64,000 bases of DNA from assembly GCA_021779095.1 (NCBI GenBank), contig JAJYBI010000010.1, forward strand, positions 42,333 through 106,332, in the 5' to 3' direction. Positions within the stretch are counted from its first letter, which is position 1; each line of letters begins with the position of its first letter. Position numbers and translations under genes: made by a program. The notes below the pieces were generated by a model that was given only the letters and a program-made list of their open reading frames with translations, had not been told where the DNA came from and searched no databases. The DNA comes from Deltaproteobacteria bacterium. Its GTDB lineage: Bacteria > Desulfobacterota > Desulfuromonadia > Geobacterales > JAJYBI01. Of this stretch, positions 27,300-35,184 are shown piece by piece.

Positions 27300-28322
27300 T
27301 TACTTCTGCGACAGCCGGTGTACGCACTCGACCATGTGGATCGCGTTCTCCGGCGGGACCGTGGGGAGGATGCCGTGGCCCAGGTTGAAGATGTGGCCGG
27401 GGCGGCCACCGTTTTCGTCAAGTACCCTTTTCACCTCACGCTCGATGACATCCTTCGGCGCGTAGAGTACGGTGGGGTCCAGGTTCCCCTGCACCGCCAT
27501 CTCCGGGCCGATGATGTCGCGGGCCGTGCCGAGATTGCAGTGCCAGTCGAGCCCCATGACGTTGCCGCCCGCCTGCTTGACGATGTCCAGCATGGTGCCG
27601 GCACCCTTGACGAAGTGGATGACCGGGATGTTTTCCCGGTTCAGGCCGTTGATGAGCCGCTGGGTGTAGGGGAGGACGAACCGCTCGTAGTCCACCGGGG
27701 AGAGCACGCCGCCCCAGGTGTCGAAGATCTGGATCGCCTGGGCGCCCGCCTTGATCTGGGCGTTCAGGTACTCCATGTCCATGGTGGTGACCTTCTCCAT
27801 GAGCGCCGCGTAGACGTCCGGAGCCGCGTACATCATCTTTTTGATGGTGGCCCAGTCCTTGGAGCCCTTCCCCTCCACCATGTAGCAGGCGAGGGTAAAC
27901 GGCGCGCCGCCGAAGCCGATGAGTGGCACCTTGGTGGCCAGCTCGCGGCGGAGGATCTTGATGGTCTCCAGCACGTAGGGGACGTCCTCTTCCATCTGCG
28001 GGATGCGGAGCGCCTCCACGTCCGCCATGGTGCGGATCGGGTTCTCGAACACCGGGCCGGGGACGAAGTCCAGCTTCATCCCCATCGGCTCGACCGGCGT
28101 CAGGATGTCGGAGAAGAGGATGGCGGCGTCGACCCCCAGGATGTCCACCGGCTGGATGGTCACCTCGGCGGCGAGTTCCGGGGTCTTGCACAGCTCCAGG
28201 AAAGTGCAGGTGGAGCGAACCCGCATGTAGTCCGGCAGATAGCGGCCCGCCTGGCGCATGAGCCAGACCGGGGTCCGGTCGACCGGCTTGCCCCAACAGG
28301 CGTCGAGAAAACGTGTATTCAT
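27300..28322 (-). CDS. hemE: Uroporphyrinogen decarboxylase
   Basis: The product is 340 aa. The N-terminus RTPVWLMRQAGRYLPDY is the substrate-binding signature, and GFGGAPFTLACYMVEG and IIGPEMAVQGNLDPTVLY are the other conserved stretches. The enzyme removes four carboxyl groups from uroporphyrinogen III to give coproporphyrinogen III for haem synthesis. AAGGAGGG lies six bases before the ATG. The radical SAM gene lies immediately upstream on the same strand, across a 135-base gap, and terminator 27250 follows. High haem demand fits a cytochrome-rich organism. Confidence 0.97.
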   Translation of the reverse strand: MNTRFLDACWGKPVDRTPVWLMRQAGRYLPDYMRVRSTCTFLELCKTPELAAEVTIQPVDILGVDAAILFSDILTPVEPMGMKLDFVPGPVFENPIRTMADVEALRIPQMEEDVPYVLETIKILRRELATKVPLIGFGGAPFTLACYMVEGKGSKDWATIKKMMYAAPDVYAALMEKVTTMDMEYLNAQIKAGAQAIQIFDTWGGVLSPVDYERFVLPYTQRLINGLNRENIPVIHFVKGAGTMLDIVKQAGGNVMGLDWHCNLGTARDIIGPEMAVQGNLDPTVLYAPKDVIEREVKRVLDENGGRPGHIFNLGHGILPTVPPENAIHMVECVHRLSQK

Positions 28323-28457
28323 GAAAAACCCTCCTTAAAATTAAAATCAAAAACTTAATGGCCCACGGAAAAAGCGGACACTGCGGATAAAGTCGGATCA
28401 AGCAGGACAAAGAGCATACAATCCGCCTCTATCAGATTTTCCCGCCGGTACCGTGTG

Positions 28458-29534
28458 CTATTTGTTTTGCTCTTTCTGAATTCTGATCGGCACGTAGTTG
28501 CAGAACGGCTCCTCCGCCATGTAATCGCCATGGATCGCATCCGCCCGGGCGCGGCAGCCGCCGCAGACGTTGATGTACTCGCACTCGCCGCACTTCCCTT
28601 TGTAGGCCTTGAAATCCCGCAGGTTTTTGAAGATCTCCGAGTTTTCCCAGATCTCGCGGAACGGGGTCTCCTTCACATTGCCGGCGGTGCGGTGGAAATA
28701 GGAACAGGGCTTCACGTTGCCGAAGCAGTCGATGAGGCAGATGGTCTGGGCCGCGATGCACCCCTTGCCGCCCCCCGTGGAGAAGGTGAGGGAACGGCGC
28801 TCGAACTTGACCCCTTCCGCCTTCGCCTTCTGCGGCACGATCCGGTAGTAGTGGGGCGCGCAGGTGGGACGCATGAGGATGTCGTCCTCCAGCTTCTCCT
28901 GCCGGTAGTGCCAGTCCAGGATCTCCTCGTAGTCCTCCTTGGAGATCAGCTCGTTCATGATCTCCTCGCCGCGGCCGGTCGGGACGATCATGAACATGTA
29001 CCAGGCGGTGGCCCCCAGGCTCTTGGCCAGCTTGAAGGTATCGGCGATGTCGTGCTGGTTCCGTTTCGTGAATGAGGAGTTGATGAGGAACTTCTGGCCG
29101 TGCTTGCGGAAGAGCGCCGCGGCGTTCATCACCCCTTCGAAGGCGCCGGGGCACTGACGGAAGTTGTCGTGGAGCTCCGCGGTGGAGCCGTCCAGCGACA
29201 GGGAGACCATCTTGATCTCCGCTTTCTTCATCTTTTCACAGACCTCCTCGGTCACGAGCGCACCGTTGGTGGCCATGCACATCCTTAAGCCCAGCGAGGT
29301 GCCGTACTCCGCAAGCTCGAAGATGTCCTTGCGCATGAGCGGCTCGCCGCCGGAGAGCACCACCACCGGCTTGGAGAAGTCGGCGATCTCTTTGAGGAGC
29401 TTCTTCCCTTCCTCCGTCGTGAAATCACCCTCGGAGGAGGTCAGATCGGAGGAACAGCGGCAGTGAACGCACTTGAGGTTGCACTTCTGGGTGGTTTCCC
29501 AGGCAACCCATTTCGGAATGAATTCTTCGGCCAT
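28458..29534 (-). CDS. Radical SAM/SPASM protein related to AhbD/NirJ haem-maturation enzymes
   Basis: The product is 358 aa. The radical SAM cluster CX3CX2C is KCNLKCVHC near residue 17. GGEP follows ([12 protein letters not shown]). The C-terminal SPASM region has [37 protein letters not shown] and a final Cys. This layout is that of AhbD (Fe-coproporphyrin III decarboxylase) and NirJ. The substrate is not certain; adjacency to hemE supports a tetrapyrrole role. GGGAG precedes the ATG at 29534; the in-frame ATG at 29546 has no ribosome site. Confidence 0.82.
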   Translation of the reverse strand: MAEEFIPKWVAWETTQKCNLKCVHCRCSSDLTSSEGDFTTEEGKKLLKEIADFSKPVVVLSGGEPLMRKDIFELAEYGTSLGLRMCMATNGALVTEEVCEKMKKAEIKMVSLSLDGSTAELHDNFRQCPGAFEGVMNAAALFRKHGQKFLINSSFTKRNQHDIADTFKLAKSLGATAWYMFMIVPTGRGEEIMNELISKEDYEEILDWHYRQEKLEDDILMRPTCAPHYYRIVPQKAKAEGVKFERRSLTFSTGGGKGCIAAQTICLIDCFGNVKPCSYFHRTAGNVKETPFREIWENSEIFKNLRDFKAYKGKCGECEYINVCGGCRARADAIHGDYMAEEPFCNYVPIRIQKEQNK

Positions 29535-29661
29535 ACGATCTCCCATGAAAAACGGCCCGTTGACAGCGGCAACCGGACCGGGTCTGGTGAATTTTCTAAT
29601 CGTACTATGAAAAGGCGCATCAACTCAAGAAGTTTACGCGTTCGTAAACATGACCGGGCGG

Positions 29662-30417
29662 CTACTCCTCGATCCGGCGGTTGAACACCCAGACCGCCCC
29701 GGCGAACGCAGCTACGGCGCTGATGGCGAGATTTGCCACGTAGCCGGCGTTGAGGGTCCCGTCCAGGAGGGCGTAGCGCCCCCCCTCGAAGATGGCGGTG
29801 GTGGGGAGCAGCCGGACAAACGGCAGCATGGCGGCAGGGTAGCTGGAGACGGGGAAGAAGACCCCCGACATGAAGATGAGCGGCATGATCACCACCGCCT
29901 CCACCCGGCCGATGGTCTCCGGCTTGTTCAGCACGGTGCCGCAGATTGTGCCGACGCAGGAGAAGATCATGGAGCCGAGGAGAAGGTACGGCAGGTACGC
30001 CAGGAGACTGGCGAGCTGCAGATGCAGAGTGGTAAGCATCATGATGATGGCTGCCACCGCCGCCCCCTTGACGGTGCCGTGGGTGACGCCGGAGATGATC
30101 TTGCCGATGACGATGTCGTACACGGTGATGGGGGTGACCCGGTACGCCTCGATGGTGTGCTGCACCCGGCGGTGAAACCAGAGGCTCCAGGCGCTCTCGC
30201 TGAAGGCGGCGGAGACGGCGGTCATGGTGATGAGCCCCGGCGCCATGAACAGGATGTACGGCACCCCGTCCACGTTCGCGATGAACCCCTTGAGTCCGAA
30301 CCCGAAGGCGAGGTAGAAGGTGAGGGGAGACGCCACCACCGCCGCGAGCTCGGAAAAGAAGCTCCGCCGCAGGACGATCATGTCCCGCCACCAGACGGTG
30401 AATGGTCCTTTTAACAT
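29662..30417 (-). CDS. ABC-2 type transporter permease
   Basis: The product is 251 aa with six transmembrane segments. The ABC-2 signature is visible around residues 85-105 (HTIEAYRVTPITVYDIVIGK) and in MPLIFMSGVFFPVSSYP near the C-terminal third. It is an export-type permease that pairs with the ATPase encoded just upstream. GAGGTGT lies before the ATG. The cargo is unknown; lipids, drugs or haem-related compounds are possible. The 113-base gap 30418-30530 to the ATPase gene contains ACAGAG-type short repeats. Confidence 0.88.
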   Translation of the reverse strand: MLKGPFTVWWRDMIVLRRSFFSELAAVVASPLTFYLAFGFGLKGFIANVDGVPYILFMAPGLITMTAVSAAFSESAWSLWFHRRVQHTIEAYRVTPITVYDIVIGKIISGVTHGTVKGAAVAAIIMMLTTLHLQLASLLAYLPYLLLGSMIFSCVGTICGTVLNKPETIGRVEAVVIMPLIFMSGVFFPVSSYPAAMLPFVRLLPTTAIFEGGRYALLDGTLNAGYVANLAISAVAAFAGAVWVFNRRIEE

Positions 30418-30530
30418 TCAACACCTCAAAAATACTTGGCTACAGAGGTCACAGAGTAATCGTGCCGTACATAAGTTGATTTTCGGTAAAGCCGTTCCCT
30501 GTGTTCTTGTGGCCATCGCTTTTATTCAGC

Positions 30531-31466
30531 CTACTCCCGCACCGCACGCCCCGTCAGCTCGATGAACACGTCCTCCAGGGTCGGCTCCCGCAGGGAGACC
30601 GATTTCAGATCGGCGTTGCCGATGGCGTCCAGAAGCGGCTTCAGGCACTCCTCGCCGGCCAGCGCGACGCAGAAGAGGTCACCGTCCCGTTTAAGCTCCG
30701 TCACGAAGGGGAGTCCGCGCAGGACCGCCTCGTACCGGTCGCCGCCCCCCTTGAGCTGCAGCTCGTAGCGGTGGGCATGGGCGAGCCGCTCCTTCAGCTC
30801 GGCGGCAGAGCCGTCCACCAGCGCCCGGCCGTGGTCCATGATGACGATCCGGTCGCACAGGGTATCCGCCTCGTCCATGTAGTGGGTGGTGAGAAAGACC
30901 GTCATCTGCGCCGTGAGGGACTGGACGTGGTCCCACACCGCCCGCCGCGACTGGGGATCGAGACCGGTGGTGGGTTCGTCGAGGAACAGGATGCGCGGGT
31001 CGTGGATCAGGGCCCGCGCCACGACGAGCCGCCGCTGCATGCCGCCGGAGTAGGTGTCGGTAAAGTCGTGCTGGCGGGAGGCGAGCCCGGTCATCTCCAG
31101 GAGCTCGTCGATGCGCCGGTCATAGGCGGACGGGGCCATGCCGTGCATCCGGGCGTGCAGGACGAGGTTCTCGCGGGCGGTGAGATAGCGGTCCAGGTTG
31201 TTCTCCTGGGGGACGACCCCGATGAGCCGGCGCACCTGGCGCCCCTGGGTGGTGACGCTGAACCCCTCCACCAGGGCATCGCCTGAGGTGGGACGCAGCA
31301 GCGTGGTGAGCATCCGGATGAGGGTGGTCTTGCCGGCACCGTTCGGCCCGAGAAGGCCGAAGATGCTCCCCCGCCGGATCTCCAGCGAGAACCCGTCCAC
31401 CGCCGCAAGGTCGCCGTACCGCTTGCAGAGACGGCGCAGTGAGAGGGATGCGTCGGTCACTCTCAT
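30531..31466 (-). CDS. ABC transporter ATP-binding protein
   Basis: The product is 311 aa. Walker A is GPNGAGKTT, the Q-loop region is VVPQENN, the signature is TYSGGMQRR, Walker B is ILFLDEPTTGLDP, and the switch His is in LTTHYMDEA. The C-terminal 80 residues are the DUF4162-type extension common in DrrA/CcmA-like exporters. The start ATG overlaps the stop of the upstream kinase gene by ATGA, so translation is coupled. It forms an exporter with the downstream permease. Confidence 0.93.
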   Translation of the reverse strand: MRVTDASLSLRRLCKRYGDLAAVDGFSLEIRRGSIFGLLGPNGAGKTTLIRMLTTLLRPTSGDALVEGFSVTTQGRQVRRLIGVVPQENNLDRYLTARENLVLHARMHGMAPSAYDRRIDELLEMTGLASRQHDFTDTYSGGMQRRLVVARALIHDPRILFLDEPTTGLDPQSRRAVWDHVQSLTAQMTVFLTTHYMDEADTLCDRIVIMDHGRALVDGSAAELKERLAHAHRYELQLKGGGDRYEAVLRGLPFVTELKRDGDLFCVALAGEECLKPLLDAIGNADLKSVSLREPTLEDVFIELTGRAVRE

Positions 31467-33619
31467 TCTCCCGCAACGGGGAGCAGCACGGAGAAGACGG
31501 TGCCGGTTCCCGACTCGGGCACGCCGTTCCAGACGAGCCCACCGTGGGCCTCCACGATCCCCTTCACGATGGAGAGGCCGAGCCCGGACCCCTTGGCCAT
31601 GAACTCCGTCTTGCCGGAAGAGTGGTGCTTGAGGTCCCCGAGGCCGTAGAACTTCTCGAAGACCCGGGCCCGCTCCTCATCGGGAATACCGACGCCGGTG
31701 TCGATAACGTCCAGGCGGCAGTACTGCGCATGGTCGGCGACGCCTGACGGCAGGACGGCGTAGAACGGGGCGAGTTCGCTGGTCAGCTCTGCCAGTCCGT
31801 CACGGTCCAGTTCCGACGCGGCAACGGTGATGCAGCCGCCGTCCGGGGTGAACTTGATGGCGTTTTCCAGCAGGTTGCGGGCCACCAGCCGGAAGATGGT
31901 GCTGTCGACCCGGACGGCAGGGGCGCTGCCGGTAAACCGGATCTCCAGGCTGCGGCTGGAAAGGGGGAGGGAAAGCGTTTCGGCCGTCTCCCGGAACAGA
32001 CTCAGCAGGTCGTTGGGAAAACTGTCCAGGGTGAGCCCCTGGGCCTCGATGCGCGAGATGGAAAGGAGGTCGTCCACCAGCGCCTTCAGCTCCGTGATCC
32101 CCTCCCGGATCGATTCGAGGATGGAGCGCTGCTCTTCCGTCATCTCCAGGTTGCTGTAGTACAAGAGGAGTTCCACCCCCCCCATGACGGAGGTAATGGG
32201 GGTCTTCAGTTCGTGCGAGGCCATGCCGATGAAGTTGTTCTTGGCGGCGTTGAGCCGACCGAGTTCGATGTTCGCCCTTTTCACCTCCTTCAGGTTCTCC
32301 CGCAGCTCCTGCCGGCTCCGCTCCAGTTCCCGGGTCTTCTCCTGCATCTGGGCGTACAGGGTCTGGTTTTCGATCAGGACGGCGAGCTGACCGGCGACGG
32401 AGCTCAGGAGGAACACCTCCCGGTCCGTGAAGGCACGCCCCTCCTGGTATCCCGCCGTAAGCACCCCGGTCACCTCCCCGCCGAGCTTCATCGGGAGGGC
32501 GCACCAGCCGTGCATTCCCATCTCCGTTGCCGCCGCGGCGAGCTCGCCACCGAAAAGGGTACCGACCTCGGCGCTCTTGAGCGGTCTGCCGTTGACGAGC
32601 TTCACGACCCACGGGACGTCGGCGGGTATGCTGGCGGCCTCCGCGAGGAAGCCGTCGGACAGCCCCATAGAGTCGAGCAGTTCGAGCCGGTCGTCCCGGA
32701 AGAGGTGGACGCTGGAAAAATCGATCCGCAGCATGTTGTGCAGCTGGAAGAGGAGATCGGAGATGATCTTGCCGCTGCTCCGCTTGGTATTGAGCCGGAA
32801 GGCGATGGAGTAGAGCGCCAGCAGCTCCCGTTCGGTGGCGCGGCGTTCCTCCTCCTCCCGGCGTCGTTTGGTGATGTCCTTCACGATGAAGACCATGCCG
32901 GTGAAGGTCCCGACATAGGTCCGCATGGGATAGCTGGAGATGCTGAACCAGCCGTTCAGGGAGGGAAACCGGAACTCCTCGTCCGGGTCGTACTCCATCG
33001 CCCGCGGCAGGAGGAACGCGGGCGATTCCACCTCGTTGTCGCCGTAGAAGAGCCTGCCGATCGGTATCCCGATCAGCTCGCCGTAGTCCTTCTCGAAGTA
33101 GGTGCGGACCCGGCTGTTGCAGCGCAGGATGATCCCTTCCTTGTCCGTCAGGATCACCAGATCGGAGACGGAGTCGAACGCCGCCTCCCACTCCATCTTT
33201 CCCTGGCGGATAGCCTCCTCGGCCCGGACCCGCTCGCGGCGGCCGGCCGCCTCGCGCAGTTCGCGCTGGATGGCCGGCACGAGCCGCGACAGGTTGTCCT
33301 TCATCAGGTAGTCGTGGGCCCCCGCCTTCATCGCATCGACGGCAAGCTCCTCCCCCACCTTGCCGGAGACGATGAGAATCGGCAGGTCGAGTCCGGACTT
33401 CTTCAGGGTCTTCAGCGCATCAGGGGCGCTGAACCGCGGCAGTCGGTAATCGGATATGATCAGGTCCCAGGACTGCGTTGTCAGCGCCTCCTGCATCGCC
33501 TCCTCGGTCTCGACACGGACGCAGTCCGGCTCGAAGCCGCCCCGCTTCACCTCCCTGAGGATGAGCAGCGCGTCGTCCTCCGAGTCCTCCACCAGCAGTA
33601 GTCTCAACGGTTGTGTCAT
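31463..33619 (-). CDS. REC-PAS-GAF hybrid histidine kinase
   Basis: The product is 718 aa. An N-terminal receiver domain has Asp57 (LIISDYRLP) and a conserved Lys (LMKDNLSRL). A PAS domain follows near residues 140-265, a GAF domain near 285-430, and a coiled coil near 430-470. The HisKA phosphoacceptor is MASHELKTPITSV, and the HATPase has NLLENAIKFTP and GSGLGLSIVKGI. There are no transmembrane segments, so it is cytoplasmic. Its own receiver suggests it is driven by another kinase. It is coupled to the ABC ATPase gene downstream. The start is ATG 33619 with AGGTGG upstream. Confidence 0.9.
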   Translation of the reverse strand: MTQPLRLLLVEDSEDDALLILREVKRGGFEPDCVRVETEEAMQEALTTQSWDLIISDYRLPRFSAPDALKTLKKSGLDLPILIVSGKVGEELAVDAMKAGAHDYLMKDNLSRLVPAIQRELREAAGRRERVRAEEAIRQGKMEWEAAFDSVSDLVILTDKEGIILRCNSRVRTYFEKDYGELIGIPIGRLFYGDNEVESPAFLLPRAMEYDPDEEFRFPSLNGWFSISSYPMRTYVGTFTGMVFIVKDITKRRREEEERRATERELLALYSIAFRLNTKRSSGKIISDLLFQLHNMLRIDFSSVHLFRDDRLELLDSMGLSDGFLAEAASIPADVPWVVKLVNGRPLKSAEVGTLFGGELAAAATEMGMHGWCALPMKLGGEVTGVLTAGYQEGRAFTDREVFLLSSVAGQLAVLIENQTLYAQMQEKTRELERSRQELRENLKEVKRANIELGRLNAAKNNFIGMASHELKTPITSVMGGVELLLYYSNLEMTEEQRSILESIREGITELKALVDDLLSISRIEAQGLTLDSFPNDLLSLFRETAETLSLPLSSRSLEIRFTGSAPAVRVDSTIFRLVARNLLENAIKFTPDGGCITVAASELDRDGLAELTSELAPFYAVLPSGVADHAQYCRLDVIDTGVGIPDEERARVFEKFYGLGDLKHHSSGKTEFMAKGSGLGLSIVKGIVEAHGGLVWNGVPESGTGTVFSVLLPVAGE

Positions 33620-33645
33620 GGATTGCACCCACCTGCGAAGTTCGA

Positions 33646-35184
33646 TCAGTTCCGTCCGGTCTCCAGCGGGAACAGCGCCGTGAAGCTGCTCCCCCGTCCC
33701 ATCTCGCTTTCCGCCCAGATAAACCCGCCGTGGGCGTTCATCACCTTCCGGCAGAACGCCAGCCCGAGCCCGCTCCCGGTGGACTTGCCGCGCCGCCGGG
33801 ACGCCACCTGCACGAATCGGTCGAAGATGCCGGCAAGCGCATCCGTCGGGATACCTTCCCCCGAGTCCGAGACCGTGATGCTCACGAAGCAGCCCCGGCC
33901 CCGCAGCTCTTCCGGCGGATAGAGGCTGGCCGGGATATGTCCGGCGATCTTGCCGAGACTGCGCACGAGCCCGATGGAGACGTCGATGGTCCCCCCTTCC
34001 GGGGTGAATTTGAGGGCGTTGGACAGCAGGTTGCCGACGAGCCGGACGAAGGTGTTGCGGTCGATGGAGAGCGGCGGCACCGGCTCGTCGAGGGAGAATG
34101 TCAGCTCCTGCTGAGATCGCTCGGCCACCGGCCGGTACCTCTCCACGATCCGGGCGGTAAGCGGTACGACGTCCTCCACCCGGAACAGAAGGTTCATCCG
34201 CCCTGCCTCGAACCGGTGCACATCCAGAAGGGTATCGACCATCTCCATGATCTCCGCGCAGCTCTCCATGGCGGAATCCAGATACTCCTTCTGCTCCGTG
34301 TTGATCCCGCCGATCTTGCCGTCGCGCACGAGCTCGATGGAACCGGTGACCGCCGTGATCGGCGTCTTCAGGTCGTGGGACAGCATGCTGACGAAATCCT
34401 CCCGTTCCTGCTCCAGCGCCCGGAGGGCGGAGACATCACGGATGATCGCCACGCTCCCCACCAGCTCTTCCGGACCGCCGTACAGAGGGGTCGCACTGGA
34501 GAGGACCGGCACCTGCCGTCCACCCACCGAGATGGTGAAGCTCGCATCGAGACAAGGGCGCTTTTCGCGGATCGCCACCGTGCAGGGGAGCTGGTCGGTC
34601 GGGATATCGGCGCTCAGCACCTCCGACAGCGCCCTGCCGATCATCTCCTCGGGTGGCTGTCCGAAAAACTGTTCCGCCTGCCGGTTCACCATGACGATGC
34701 GGCAGTTTCCGTCCACCGCCACCAGCGGGTCGGCAAGCCCCTGCAGGATCGCCGCGGTCTTGTTCCGCTCCTCCCGCAGCTGCCGCACCAGGAGTTCGTT
34801 GTCCAGCCGGGTGCGGTTGTAGCGGATGGCCCGTTCGATCCGCTTCAGCATGTCGTCGGTGGAAAACGGCTTGGTCAGGTAGTCCAGCGCCCCCTTCTGC
34901 ATCGTCTCCACCGCCATCGCCTCGCTGCCGTGGGCCGTCATCATCACCACCGCCGTATCGGGGTACCGCTTCTGGATCTCCGCCAGCGCCTTGACGCCAT
35001 CCATGCGCGGCATCTTGATATCGAGGAGCACCAGATCGAACCGCTGCCGTTCGAGCTGCTCCAGCGCCTCGAGACCGTCGTGGGCACTGACGGTCCGGTA
35101 GCCCTGATCCTCCAGGTGGACCCGGAGGATCAGGGCGATGTCGTTCTCGTCGTCGACGATCAGTATGTGCGCGCCTTGCATCAT
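33646..35184 (-). CDS. REC-PAS hybrid histidine kinase
   Basis: The product is 512 aa. The receiver domain has Asp55 (LVLLDIKMPRMDG), Thr (VMMTAHGS) and Lys (YLTKPFS). A PAS domain spans about residues 145-255. The phosphoacceptor is LSHDLKTPITAV, and the HATPase has NLLSNALKFTP and GSGLGLAFCRKV. There is no membrane segment and no DNA-binding output. The start ATG overlaps the stop of the upstream sensor kinase and has GAGGAAAC upstream, so the two are translated together. It is probably the partner of that sensor. Confidence 0.9.
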   Translation of the reverse strand: MMQGAHILIVDDENDIALILRVHLEDQGYRTVSAHDGLEALEQLERQRFDLVLLDIKMPRMDGVKALAEIQKRYPDTAVVMMTAHGSEAMAVETMQKGALDYLTKPFSTDDMLKRIERAIRYNRTRLDNELLVRQLREERNKTAAILQGLADPLVAVDGNCRIVMVNRQAEQFFGQPPEEMIGRALSEVLSADIPTDQLPCTVAIREKRPCLDASFTISVGGRQVPVLSSATPLYGGPEELVGSVAIIRDVSALRALEQEREDFVSMLSHDLKTPITAVTGSIELVRDGKIGGINTEQKEYLDSAMESCAEIMEMVDTLLDVHRFEAGRMNLLFRVEDVVPLTARIVERYRPVAERSQQELTFSLDEPVPPLSIDRNTFVRLVGNLLSNALKFTPEGGTIDVSIGLVRSLGKIAGHIPASLYPPEELRGRGCFVSITVSDSGEGIPTDALAGIFDRFVQVASRRRGKSTGSGLGLAFCRKVMNAHGGFIWAESEMGRGSSFTALFPLETGRN

